Made by a program: the position numbers and the translations under genes. Positions 1-8,931 of a stretch of 64,000 bases of DNA are shown here, in pieces. The stretch lies in NCBI RefSeq assembly GCF_003600835.1, contig NZ_NQYC01000001.1:3262001-3326000 (forward strand), read 5' to 3'. The notes under the pieces are model-generated. The model made no database searches and was not told the origin of the DNA. It was given only the letters and a program-made list of their open reading frames with translations. This stretch comes from Bacillus sp. PK3_68 (lineage in GTDB: Bacteria; Bacillota; Bacilli; Bacillales; Domibacillaceae). Position 1 is the stretch's first letter, and each line of letters starts with the position of its first letter.

Positions 1-497
1 ACCCCGTCCGGATGAAAATTATTCAATCATTTGTCCGCAACAAAGAACAGACGGTTCAGCAGCTAGCAGAGCGGATTACAGATGTACCGATCCCTTCGTT
101 GTATCGCCATATCAATACGCTCCTTGATGCTGGTTTTATTGAAGTAGTGCAAGAAAACCCGGTTCGCGGAACAATTGAAAAGGTGTTTGCGTTAAAACAA
201 CAGACGCCTAATGATTTTCTGAATTTATCGAAAGCAGAGCATTTGGATTTATTTACTACGTTCGTAGCCCAGTTAATTAGCATGTACGACCAGTATTTAA
301 GCGGGGATAATGTCGATTTGCAAAAAGACGGCGTGAGCTACCGTGTGGCGGAGCTGCATGTTACCGACGAGGAGTTCAGAGAACTGGCTGTCAAAATTGG
401 TACGTTAATTATGGAGGCTGTTCAGAATGAACCATCACCAGAACGGAAGGTAAAACAATTAGCAACCATCATTATTCCCGAGGGGGAGAAGTCATGA
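1..497 (+). CDS. Winged helix-turn-helix (ArsR-like) transcriptional regulator, 5' end outside window
   Basis: The reading frame is open to the left edge: the codons before the first ATG (base 12) read Pro-Val-Arg, giving PVRMKIIQSF. That is the usual way an ArsR-like domain continues after its first residues, so base 12 is probably not the true start. A winged helix (QQLAERITDVPIPSLYRHIN, then LLDAGFIEVV) is followed by about 100 residues typical of regulators with a C-terminal effector or dimer domain. The stop overlaps the start of the next gene (ATGA), so the regulator and the hydrolase are translationally coupled. It probably controls its own operon; the ligand is unknown. Confidence 0.75.
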   Translation, partial: PVRMKIIQSFVRNKEQTVQQLAERITDVPIPSLYRHINTLLDAGFIEVVQENPVRGTIEKVFALKQQTPNDFLNLSKAEHLDLFTTFVAQLISMYDQYLSGDNVDLQKDGVSYRVAELHVTDEEFRELAVKIGTLIMEAVQNEPSPERKVKQLATIIIPEGEKS

Positions 498-1441
498 TTG
501 AAACAGAGGTTATTCTTGAAAAGGACATTTTTGCGACGCTCGCATGCCCGGAACAAGAAGGAGCATTCCCGTCTATTTTATTGATTGCTGGCTCTGGTCC
601 GATTGACCGCAATGGAAACGGACCCAAAGGGAAGTATCAAACTTATTTGTATCAAGAATTAGCCCACTTTTTCACAGAACTCGGCTTTATCACGCTGCGC
701 TACGACAAGCGTGGAACAGGAAAGCGGAGTGGAAGCTTGATAAACTCGGGCTTGTCTGATCTTTTGCATGATGCTAAAGCAGCCGTCACTTTTTTGCAGA
801 CACAGCCAAACGTGTCAGCTGTGATTGTGTGCGGTCACAGTGAAGGCACTATTTTGGCAACAGACATTGCTGCAGAGATGACCGTGGATGGCTGCATGCT
901 TCTCTCTGGAGGTGTTGATAACTTAATGGAGGCACTTTATCATCAACGTCAGCAGGCCTATCGGGAACTGTTTGCCATGCCGGGATGGAAAGGCTGGTTG
1001 AACCGGAAACTGAAAGTAGATGAAAAAAATGAAAAAAAGACGGAAAAAATATTTCAAAAAATAAAGCAATCAAGCCGTGATACGATTCGAATTCAGGGGG
1101 TGCGGCAGCCGGCGAAATGGTTCCGTGAGCACGAGGCCTATAATACAAGAGCAGCTTTGCAGAAAGTGACCTGTCCCGTTTTTGCGTTGCATGGTGACAA
1201 GGATCCGCTTGTGGAAAGTTCTGTATTGGAGGAATTGGCCGGGCTTGTACAAGGAGAGAGCGAGTATCATATTGTTAAAGGCATGGAGCATGGCCTGCGA
1301 GAGCAAAAGGAGCCGAAGAACATTTTGCAAATGAAAAAGTTGATGAAAACAATTTTAGAGCGGCCGCTTCATAAAGCAGGATTACAGCTAATGGCTGCAT
1401 GGTTGGAGAGATATGTTACAAGTGGCCATAAATCTGTCTGA
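494..1441 (+). CDS. Alpha/beta hydrolase (serine esterase/peptidase-like)
   Basis: The 315-residue protein has the alpha/beta hydrolase layout. An oxyanion-side stretch LLIAGSGP lies near residues 30-36, the nucleophile elbow is G114-H-S116-E-G118, an acid candidate lies in ALHGDKDPLVE, and the catalytic His is in GMEHGL near residue 257. It has no signal peptide, so it should be cytoplasmic. The substrate cannot be read from the sequence. The start overlaps the stop of the upstream regulator by 4 bases, so the two form an operon. No clear terminator follows. Confidence 0.8.
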   Translation: MIETEVILEKDIFATLACPEQEGAFPSILLIAGSGPIDRNGNGPKGKYQTYLYQELAHFFTELGFITLRYDKRGTGKRSGSLINSGLSDLLHDAKAAVTFLQTQPNVSAVIVCGHSEGTILATDIAAEMTVDGCMLLSGGVDNLMEALYHQRQQAYRELFAMPGWKGWLNRKLKVDEKNEKKTEKIFQKIKQSSRDTIRIQGVRQPAKWFREHEAYNTRAALQKVTCPVFALHGDKDPLVESSVLEELAGLVQGESEYHIVKGMEHGLREQKEPKNILQMKKLMKTILERPLHKAGLQLMAAWLERYVTSGHKSV

Positions 1442-1489
1442 GTTACTAGAGCTGTGTTGAAATGTAAAGCTTAAAAGATCAGAAAATGA

Positions 1490-1657
1490 ATGGCAGGAAA
1501 GGAAGCAGATGCGGCCTTGAGATTTTCCGTTTCTTTACATGAGGATTCAGGCGTACTGCTCCCAATAGAAGATATTGATAAGTTATCAAGAAAAATAAAT
1601 AACAGAAATAAGAATGAACAAGAGCCTTTACATGAAGAAGGCTCTTTAATGTTATGA
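1490..1657 (+). CDS. Possible 55-residue small ORF (weak)
   Basis: A short frame starting MAGKEADAALRFSVSLHEDS runs between the hydrolase and the convergent monooxygenase. Its composition looks like a normal soluble protein, but there is no ribosome binding site and no family that I recognise. A 9-bp inverted repeat (AAGAGCCTT/AAGGCTCTT, 1620-1646) sits in its 3' part and could instead be a weak terminator between the converging genes. It may be a gene remnant or chance. Confidence 0.2.
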   Translation: MAGKEADAALRFSVSLHEDSGVLLPIEDIDKLSRKINNRNKNEQEPLHEEGSLML

Positions 1658-1706
1658 GAGCTGATTCCCAAAGTTTCTAAACTGGCGATAAACATAGAAA
1701 GGTATA

Positions 1707-3151
1707 TTAGCCCTGAGCTTTCAAGTGCAGAAATTCGTTAATCACTTGAACATAGTCATCCTTTGGATAGTCTTTATATAAAGTGCTTGATAATCGAATA
1801 GGATCGCCAAAAAAATATCTTTCATATTGGGTTTGTCTTGTACCAAACGAACTCATGGTAAGATCCCAGGCCAAACGAAATATTTTGATCCGGTCCTCCG
1901 CTGTTTTACTGGCTCCTTGCAGGTACTGGTCGAGATCGGCTCTAATAGCTGAATGAAAGGCTTTTTCTGTTGGCAAAGAAACCATCCCGCTGGCTCCGAT
2001 TAACTGGATAATCTCACTAAAGCGAGGATAAATCTTAGGAAAAACATTACTAGCCACCTGAAGTGGAATAAAGCTAGGCCGCATAGAGCCCCATTCATCG
2101 AGCTTTGCATCATTCTCTGACTTCTCTAATAATGCCTTCATTGTCTCAAGACCGATAATGATCTCTGACAGCTTTTCTTGAATATGTTGATATTCACTAA
2201 CATTAATTGTTTCAATAAGCAGCTCAGCCATGCCTAAAATAAATTCAGTTTTAACGATCTGTCTAGTGACTACTTGATGTATAGCAAAGGGAGAGAAAGA
2301 GCTGTGAGCAAAGAAGGTGTTGGCGGCTTCCATATTATCGTAAAAGAATACCCGATCCCAGGGAACCAATACGTCGTCAAAGACAAGGATAGAATCCATC
2401 TCTTCATAACGAGAACTGAGTGGATGATTAAAAAGAGATTCCCCTCCCACCAGGGTGTCACGGCAAATAAATTTCAATCCTTTTGTGTCAGAAGGGATGG
2501 AAAAAGCAAAGGCTTCATCACAGAAAAACCTGGGGCATTGAACACCAATACTTCATCAGTTAATCCTCCTTGAGTAGCCAAGAGACGAGCCCCTTTAATG
2601 ACTAGGCCTTCTTTATTTCTATCAATCACTTTAGCGGAGATGGGCTCATCGGAGCATTCGATATAGACTTGGGAACGGTTGACCTGAGGTGTAATAAACG
2701 TATGTGTAAACGAAAGATCTTTTTCTCGTGCCAATTTATATAATGATTGAATATTCTCTGGAAAACAATTGGCTTTGCCTGTTAACAATTCTGAAGAAGA
2801 GGCAAAGCTCATCAAAACAGTGTTCAAGTAGTCAGGGCTTCTTCCCATCATACCTCCAGTGTGCCTTGCCCAACGTTCCGTCATTTTCCGCCGTTTCATT
2901 AAGTCTTCTTTTGTTTTAGGCTGCAGGTAGGACAGCCCGATCGATTCCTTGGTTTCTGGGGAAAGAAAAGTCATCTCTTCTTTTAAATGGGGATCACATT
3001 GTAAATCATAGAGGGAAGCTTTTGTCTGAAGAAGTCCTTTAAAGGCAGGGTGCTCAGAGATCTTTCCCTCGATTTTTTCACCGTCAAACCAAATTTCAGT
3101 ATTCAGTTGATCCAAGCGGCTAATAAAGTCTTTTCCGTTAATAGCTCCCAC
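1707..3151 (-). pseudogene. 4-hydroxyphenylacetate 3-monooxygenase family (HpaB-like), frameshifted
   Basis: Two adjoining minus-strand frames (2474-3151 and 1707-2477) add up to one HpaB-type FAD-dependent hydroxylase of about 481 residues, the normal length. The N-terminal piece carries the GRSPDYLNTVLMSFAS stretch. The C-terminal piece carries KFICRDTLVGGE and FDDVLVPWDRVF, typical of the family. The frame is lost in an A5 run (2524-2528 on the plus strand). With one more base the join reads NAPGFFCDEAFAFSIPSDTK, exactly family-like. The start is GTG at 3151 behind GAGGGAG. The enzyme hydroxylates a phenolic acid using reduced flavin supplied by a partner, but no reductase gene is adjacent. 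It is either a recent pseudogene or a sequencing undercall. Confidence 0.85.
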
Positions 3152-3440
3152 GTCATCACTCCCTCAATTTATTGAGAATTCCCAAAATGCATTCAGCTAT
3201 TGTTTCATTTTATTAGCTAACATGCTAGTCTGTTCCGTATTTTTTAAAAGTGAAAAGCTTTGTTTTAAATAGCCAGCAAATATGAATAGTTAGGGTGAAT
3301 GTCCAAATTAGGCAGCCGGGAGGAAGGAATATAGTGAATAGACATTTAAGTTACAGGAGAGCATCAGCTTGCTGTTGGGGGGAGAATCAATCAATTGGTT
3401 TATTTATATAAGGGCTAACGTGTTTTTAGGATAAAAGCAA
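3152..3440. other. Intergenic region upstream of the HpaB-like gene
   Basis: This AT-rich region separates the HpaB-like start from the terminator of the small minus-strand gene's transcript. It must hold the HpaB-like promoter, but I could not pick out a confident -35/-10 pair. I see no ORF with a ribosome binding site. Confidence 0.4.
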
Positions 3441-3471
3441 ATCCGCCGTCGATAAAAATTCGACAGCGGAT
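3441..3471 (-). terminator. Intrinsic terminator of the 50-residue protein gene
   Basis: A 12-bp stem (ATCCGCCGTCGA/TCGACAGCGGAT, one mismatch) has a 7-base loop. On the minus strand it is followed by a T-rich tract (TTTGCTTTTA). It lies about 35 bases after the stop of the small minus-strand gene. Confidence 0.7.
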
Positions 3472-3506
3472 GGATAAAGAGCTATTGTGCAACGTGTCGT
3501 CAAGCT

Positions 3507-3659
3507 CTACGCTTCTACTAAGGAGTGATCATTAAAGTAAATAACTTCTGTAAGTATTTTATAACCTTGAATTCTTTTAAAAGCTTCTTTTGCTTCTTTT
3601 TGAGTATCAAATTCAAATACAGTTAAATTGCTTTTAGAATGAACAGTGATGATCCACAT
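3507..3659 (-). CDS. Conserved 50-residue hypothetical protein
   Basis: The longer frame can start further upstream, but GGAGG sits 9 bases before the internal ATG at 3659, giving a 50-residue product beginning MWIITVHSKSNLTVFEFDTQ. Small proteins with a KSNLTVFEF...EAKEA....GYKILTEVIYF pattern look familiar from other Bacillaceae, but I know of no function. The pattern suggests a compact beta-alpha-beta fold. It has its own terminator (3441-3471), so it is probably a single-gene transcript. Confidence 0.65.
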   Translation of the reverse strand: MWIITVHSKSNLTVFEFDTQKEAKEAFKRIQGYKILTEVIYFNDHSLVEA

Positions 3660-4448
3660 AGCAAGTTTCCTCCATACATAATAAAGTTCCTCCTGTAGAC
3701 TCTGCATCGCTACATGAAGATTTGGCTTTTTCTCTTTTGTCTGATTAGCTGCGCAACGGAAAACTTCTTCTTTTTGCAAATTCTTTTGTGTCTTTCCCTA
3801 TCAAGATGTGTCTTTCAATTAACTGGATTTTTATTTTATTTGTTTAAATTCCCTAATCAACCGTTAATTTTTTATAAGTTTAAACAAATTATATAGTGGG
3901 GTCAACACCTTTTTTGAAATAAAATTGAATATTCTTTTAACACTGAAAATGAAAGGCCTTTCAATAATGGAAGGAGATTTTTACTTGTTCAAGAGTGAAA
4001 AGCAAGGTGGATAAAAGAAGGAGAAAAACAAGAGAATAGGTAATGACCTGTTTATCCCAAATGCTTTTAAAGACTTATTAGAAATTCACTTTGATGACAG
4101 TTAAATACTGGCGGGAGGGCTATCAACAGAAAGGAAGTGGCTGCACTTCTTCAGTTAGTACTTCAGAGTCTATTGTGGTACCTATCAAGCAATTTAGTAA
4201 AATTCTATGTCTTTTCTATTCGCGTTTAAATTACATAAGATCATTGAATAAAATATAAGAATCAATTGGAAACGAGAGGGGGGAATAACTTAGAGGACTA
4301 AGAGGATAGACAGCTTACACACCTTTAAAAAAGATAATGAATGGATTCCGGTTGGCTCCTGCAATAATCACAGGAAGGGAAGAATAATCAATTACCGCTT
4401 TTGTGATATAATATTATGTCTAGAAAATAATATATACAGGAGGGTCCC
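3660..4448. other. 789-base region without a convincing gene
   Basis: I see only short frames without ribosome binding sites, including a hydrophobic one at 3714-3896 and a 54-codon one at 4094-4258. The right end carries a plausible -10 element (TATAAT at 4407-4412) about 40 bases before the permease start, without a good -35 hexamer. Base composition is AT-rich. It may be decayed coding sequence, but no family is recognisable. Confidence 0.4.
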
Positions 4449-5510
4449 ATGTCACAGTTAGACACTACATCTCAACATCAACAATCAGAACAGCGGAAAA
4501 CACTGTGGTTTGTGGTTGCGTTTATACTCATTGCAGCTGCTGGGTTACTTTATGTAAAATGGTGGCCTTATTATAATAAATCTATTTTATCCGCTCATAC
4601 ACATTCCATCGGCTCTTCTATTTTAGGGAATCTATCGGATGCCACGCCTTCGTGGAAGTCTGCTGTGGATTACGCAATTGTTTATTTTTCATCCGTATGG
4701 AAAGCGGCGGTTCTCGGCATCCTGCTAGGATCTTTGCTGCAAGTATTACTTCCGGCACAATGGCTTCTTAAATTTCTTGGAAAATCATCATTTGGCAGCA
4801 CTGCCATTGCGGGAATGGCTGCTGTCCCAGGTATGATGTGCAGCTGCTGTGCAGCTCCGATCGCCGTTGGCCTTCGTAAAAAAAATGTTTCTGTTGGAGC
4901 AGCGCTTGCTTTCTGGATCGGCAATCCGATGATTAATCCAGCTACACTTATTTTCATGACATTTGTCTTATCATGGAAATTTACATTGTTGCGTCTTGTG
5001 TTCGGTTTAATTTTAACGTTTGGTGTTAGTTACTTGGCGAACCGATTTGTGAAAGATGTCGAGCCGGTTGATATAGAACAAATGATGGTAGAAGAGAAAG
5101 CAGAAGGAAGTTTTTTAGCAAGATGGCTGAAGAGCGCAGGAAGCATGCTTCTTTATGTGGTACCAGCATATATACTGTCCGTGCTGCTTTTAGGAGCCGG
5201 GCGTGTGTGGCTATTTCCGCAATTAAATGAAGGAGCAGCGGACAGCCTCATGGCTATCATTCTGTTTGCGGTTGCCGGAATGCTGTTTGTCATTCCAACG
5301 GCTGCCGAGATTCCAATCATTCAAACATTTCTCTCTGTCGGGATTGGCAGCGGTCCAGCGGCGGCCCTGTTGATTACATTGCCAGCTGTTAGTCTGCCGT
5401 CTCTATTAATGGTAGCTAAATCGTTTCCAAAAAAAGTATTGGTTTTTGTCATCATGTCAGTCGTTATCCTTGGCATAGCAGGCGGCATAGCAGGGAAATG
5501 GCTTTTATAA
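4449..5510 (+). CDS. Permease of the DUF318/ArsP_1 family
   Basis: The 353-residue membrane protein has about eight hydrophobic segments in two halves. The family hallmark MMCSCCAAPIAVGLRKK (near residues 128-144) is followed by FWIGNPMINPATLIFM. The second half repeats the pattern with IPTAAEIPIIQTFLSVGIGSG. Members of this family include organoarsenical and other small-molecule exporters; the vicinal cysteines suggest metal, thiol or arsenical handling. No ars gene or ArsR regulator is adjacent, so the substrate is open. The start is supported by ACAGGAGGGTCCC before ATG, and a strong terminator follows at 5617. Confidence 0.85.
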   Translation: MSQLDTTSQHQQSEQRKTLWFVVAFILIAAAGLLYVKWWPYYNKSILSAHTHSIGSSILGNLSDATPSWKSAVDYAIVYFSSVWKAAVLGILLGSLLQVLLPAQWLLKFLGKSSFGSTAIAGMAAVPGMMCSCCAAPIAVGLRKKNVSVGAALAFWIGNPMINPATLIFMTFVLSWKFTLLRLVFGLILTFGVSYLANRFVKDVEPVDIEQMMVEEKAEGSFLARWLKSAGSMLLYVVPAYILSVLLLGAGRVWLFPQLNEGAADSLMAIILFAVAGMLFVIPTAAEIPIIQTFLSVGIGSGPAAALLITLPAVSLPSLLMVAKSFPKKVLVFVIMSVVILGIAGGIAGKWLL

Positions 5511-5616
5511 ATTCAGGAGTAGACCACTGCTAACAACCTCGAAGAATAATAGATCAAGATTACTTAAACAGTCTTAGCTTCCAATTTGAATCAAATAAAG
5601 GATGGAAAAGAGAAAA

Positions 5617-5645
5617 AGCAGCCGATAATCATCGGCTGCTTTTTT
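5617..5645 (+). terminator. Strong intrinsic terminator
   Basis: A perfect 10-bp stem AGCAGCCGAT/ATCGGCTGCT with a 4-base loop is followed by TTTTT. It ends the permease transcript. Confidence 0.9.
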
Positions 5646-5962
5646 GTTGTGTATTTTTCTTTGAATGTTCTCTTGATTTATGAATAACTTCAGTCCTTGT
5701 TTGCAAGATTTAATTAAAACATGCACTCATTACAACAAATCATTTTCAGCTTTATGCGTAAAGTTAGAGACTATGGGTGAATATATTGAGTCTTAATCCC
5801 TATAAAATATTAGATAAAAAGAACGAAATATATAGTGTATTTTGTAAAAAATAGCTATCGATCAAGTCTAATGAACTAAATAAAAATAATATATAAACCT
5901 AAAGAACTGATAAGCAATCGTTAATTGTTTTTAAGGGGCTGGGTTTGTAAAGGGAGAACGAG
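5646..5962. other. AT-rich intergenic region before the beta-helix gene
   Basis: This is 317 bases of AT-rich sequence with no ORF that has a ribosome binding site. It should contain the promoter of the next gene. The only clear signal is the Shine-Dalgarno AAGGGAGAACGAG just before ATG 5963. Confidence 0.4.
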
Positions 5963-7318
5963 ATGCAGCTTTTGAAAATATACATGATAAGTTTCTTAAC
6001 GGTTATACTTGTATCCGTTTTTGGATGTTCCGCTGTAGAGGCAGAAGAAAGTAAAAGTTATGGAATAGCTGATAAGACAACGGAATTGCAGAATGAATTA
6101 ATCCATTCTGCGGGCAAGGTAGTAGTATTGCCCGCAGGAAGTTCGTTTAAGGTTAGTGGCTTAACAATACCAGATAATACAACTGTTATTGGCTATGGTG
6201 CCAAAATCTATAACGATACAAAGCATAGGACTCTTTTAACAGTAGGCAATGGGGTAAAAATATACGGTTTGGAACTCCAGGGAGCAGGCAATAAAGCCGC
6301 TGATACGGCAGGGGTCGGCATAAAGATTAAAGGAGCCAAAGCAACAAGCTATGTTAGAAATGTTGTCATCGAGGATTGTTTTATTCATGATATTGGCTTT
6401 TACGGCATTGAAGCCCAATTTGCCGAGGGAGTATCTGTAAAAAACACAGTGATCGAGGATGTTGGCTATGCTGGTATCGGTGGATTATCTGTAAAGAATA
6501 CGCATATCAACAAAAGTCATATTAAAAGAGTTTCTCCGGGAGTAAAGGGAAATGCTTATGGCGTGTTTTTTTCAAGGGCAGGTGCTAACAACAGTAATTT
6601 GCGGGACTATCCCCGAAGCATGAACAGCTCGGTAACTAACACTATTATCGAAGACATTCCTCTATGGGAGGCGCTAGATACTCATGGTGGAGAAAATATT
6701 ACTTTTAACTACAATACCATCAAGAATACAAAAGTCGGCATAGCATTCGTTAATGCAAAAGGCAACGGGGGGAAAGAAGTGTTCGGCTCCCAGAAATGCA
6801 CGGCAAAAGGCAATAAAATTGATGGGATTGGCAAGGGATATGGGATCGTTGTGGCAGGTGCAGCTTCTAATCATGCCAGGGATTGTACAATTGAGAACAA
6901 CCAAATAAAAAATGCAGGACAGCAGGGAAACACGATTTCAGGTGCCATCCAAGCTTCCTATACACAGAATTTGATAATAAAAGGAAACTCTTTGATAAAT
7001 TGCTATGCCAATGGTATCCATCTATATATTCGTAATAAACAATTTATGGTGACTAAGAACACGATACAGGATGTGCAAGACCGCTCATATGTAGCGACGT
7101 CTGCTATTGCTTTTCGTTCCAATTACAATGAAGGGACGATTTCAGAAAATATTCTTAGCAGGAAAAACAAGTCACTAAACAAGTATGTGGCGGCTCGGGG
7201 TATTAATATAAGTGTAAAAACAAACATGAAGCTATGGATTGGAAAGAATACAAATACTTGTGTAATTCCAATAGCCGGAGGGGACGGCAGACATGTGACG
7301 CTTGCTGCTCCTTTATAG
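5963..7318 (+). CDS. Secreted right-handed parallel beta-helix protein (pectate-lyase-like fold)
   Basis: The 451-residue protein has an N-terminal hydrophobic signal (about residues 5-22). This ends in VFGC, a poor lipobox, or in AVEA|EE, a plausible signal peptidase I site. The mature part repeats short N-x-I/V units (NVVIEDCFIHDIGFYGIEAQ, NTIIEDI, NYNTIKNTKVGIAF, CTIENNQIKNAG, NLIIKGNSLINC) typical of PbH1 repeats in polysaccharide lyases and hydrolases. The N-terminal segment TELQNELIHSAGKVVVLPAG is like the start of pectate_lyase_3 domains. It probably acts on an extracellular or wall glycan. No sugar-uptake genes adjoin it, and it stands alone between terminators. Confidence 0.75.
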   Translation: MQLLKIYMISFLTVILVSVFGCSAVEAEESKSYGIADKTTELQNELIHSAGKVVVLPAGSSFKVSGLTIPDNTTVIGYGAKIYNDTKHRTLLTVGNGVKIYGLELQGAGNKAADTAGVGIKIKGAKATSYVRNVVIEDCFIHDIGFYGIEAQFAEGVSVKNTVIEDVGYAGIGGLSVKNTHINKSHIKRVSPGVKGNAYGVFFSRAGANNSNLRDYPRSMNSSVTNTIIEDIPLWEALDTHGGENITFNYNTIKNTKVGIAFVNAKGNGGKEVFGSQKCTAKGNKIDGIGKGYGIVVAGAASNHARDCTIENNQIKNAGQQGNTISGAIQASYTQNLIIKGNSLINCYANGIHLYIRNKQFMVTKNTIQDVQDRSYVATSAIAFRSNYNEGTISENILSRKNKSLNKYVAARGINISVKTNMKLWIGKNTNTCVIPIAGGDGRHVTLAAPL

Positions 7319-7395
7319 AGCACTTTATATTTTAAGTGTGAAATAATAGGAGGAAATATAGAATTACAAAGAAAAGAAGTGTGTAGTTAAAGAAC

Positions 7396-7434
7396 CCGAA
7401 TTCTCAGTGATTAAAAAGAGAATTCGGTTTTTTT
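7396..7434 (+). terminator. Intrinsic terminator after the beta-helix gene
   Basis: A perfect 10-bp stem CCGAATTCTC/GAGAATTCGG with a 12-base loop is followed by seven T. Confidence 0.9.
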
Positions 7435-7642
7435 ACTTTATGACGTATGGATTCTGCACCAGTAGAGTAAGAGATGGAAAGTGCATATGGGAATTTTTAC
7501 ATGACAGCTATATAATAAAAATGGAAGATTATTTCTGATGAAGTTACTATATAGCACGCGTAAGTGTTCTTTGCATTTGTTGTATAGCAGGCGGGATATC
7601 TATTCCAATCATATAAATTTTCTACATGGGGTGTGCGGTTAC

Positions 7643-8758
7643 ATGAGTATTTTACAAATAAGTGAGATAGAGATGAATAAAGGAAATACAATTATTTTTC
7701 CGAAGATTCATTTAGTTGTGCAAAAGGGGGAGGCAGTCGCCATCCAATGTAATAGCGAAGTAGGAAAACAATTAATCAACATGATTATTGGACAGGCGCC
7801 GCTTTCGAATGGGGAAATTTTATTGGAGGGATTGCCTTTAACCCATGATTTTAAAAGCATAGCGAAGCGTATCGGAATTTTCCTGCTGGATGAGGCATTG
7901 TACGATCGATTGACACCGAAGGAATATCTGAATTTCTTTAAAAAGCTATATAACGTGGAGGTGGAGATAGGTGGGCTCCTTCATAAAGTTAGCTTAATTA
8001 AGAAAGAAAAAATTAAAATTATCAACCTGTCTTATTCAGAAAAGAAAAGGCTACAGCTTGCCAGAGCTATCTTACATCAGCCGGATTTGCTGCTCATGGA
8101 AGAGCCTGACCAAAATATTGATATTGAGAGCAAGATTATTCTGCAAAGAGTGATAGAAGATTTTACAGAACAGGGCAAATCCGTTTTAATAACAACAAAT
8201 AATTTTGAAAGTGCCATATCTATAACCAATCACTTGTATCGTTTAAATGAACAAGGCTTAAAGAAAATTGAAGTGATAGAGGAAGAAAATAAAGAGGCCC
8301 CTTCATCTTTGCAAGAAGATGATTCTATGGACCTTCAAAAAATGGATGAAGAGACGGCGCTGTCACTTCCTAACGACACAGAACAAAGTGAAGAAGAAAA
8401 AACTTCAGTCCGTAAGCAGCTGAGGATTGAAAAGATTCCAGCAAAAATGAACGAAAAAATTGTTCTGTTTGATCCAACAGAAATTGTCTTTGTTGAGAGC
8501 AATGAAGGAATGTCTCAGCTTCATGTAAATGGGGAAGTCTTTCCTTGTTCTATTACACTAAATGAGCTATCTGATCGCCTACAGCCATTTGGTTTTTTTC
8601 GGTGTCATCGATCGTATATTGTTAATTTACAAAGAGTCCGTGAGGTAATCACGTGGACTAGAAACAGCTATAGCTTGATTCTTGAAGATTCACAGAAAAG
8701 CTCTATTCCCCTATCTAAAGGAAAGTTGAATGAGCTGAAGGATATTATCGGAATCTAA
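7643..8758 (+). CDS. Degenerate ABC ATPase domain fused to a C-terminal LytTR DNA-binding domain
   Basis: The chosen start gives 371 residues (MSILQISEIE); the frame is open further upstream, but no better start is seen. Residues 1-210 have the order of an ABC ATPase, but all motifs are eroded. The P-loop reads CNSEVGKQ (residues 36-43, Lys kept, glycines and Ser/Thr lost), the signature reads LSYSEKKR, and Walker B reads LLLMEEPDQNID. A charged linker (about 210-270) leads to a LytTR domain (FVESNEGMSQLHVNGE, then FFRCHRSYIVNLQRVREV). It is probably a transcriptional regulator that uses the ABC-like part to sense or dock on the transporter encoded next. Its usual DNA target, a pair of direct repeats, would be expected upstream of the operon. 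Confidence 0.8.
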   Translation: MSILQISEIEMNKGNTIIFPKIHLVVQKGEAVAIQCNSEVGKQLINMIIGQAPLSNGEILLEGLPLTHDFKSIAKRIGIFLLDEALYDRLTPKEYLNFFKKLYNVEVEIGGLLHKVSLIKKEKIKIINLSYSEKKRLQLARAILHQPDLLLMEEPDQNIDIESKIILQRVIEDFTEQGKSVLITTNNFESAISITNHLYRLNEQGLKKIEVIEEENKEAPSSLQEDDSMDLQKMDEETALSLPNDTEQSEEEKTSVRKQLRIEKIPAKMNEKIVLFDPTEIVFVESNEGMSQLHVNGEVFPCSITLNELSDRLQPFGFFRCHRSYIVNLQRVREVITWTRNSYSLILEDSQKSSIPLSKGKLNELKDIIGI

Positions 8759-8931
8759 CTTTACACACACATAAAAGAGTGAATTTTGGGTGAGAAATCT
8801 GCTCCATTCAGCTGAAAAATAACGCCATTTAACTACTCCTATACTCTTTTCACCTTGATGTTACTGCATCTATCCATTGTTGCAGATAAGATTGAGTCAG
8901 GAAAACGGAAATGAGAAAAGGGGTAAATGGA

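Noticed and set aside
1471-1695. 74-codon minus-strand frame
   Set aside because: It has no ribosome binding site and overlaps a more protein-like plus-strand frame.
3714-3896. 60-codon hydrophobic plus-strand frame
   Set aside because: It has no ribosome binding site, a Phe/Leu-biased composition typical of AT-rich noncoding DNA, and overlaps the upstream side of the 50-residue gene.
4094-4258. 54-codon plus-strand frame in the 3.7-4.4 kb gap
   Set aside because: It has no ribosome binding site, low-complexity Ser/Thr composition and no recognisable family.
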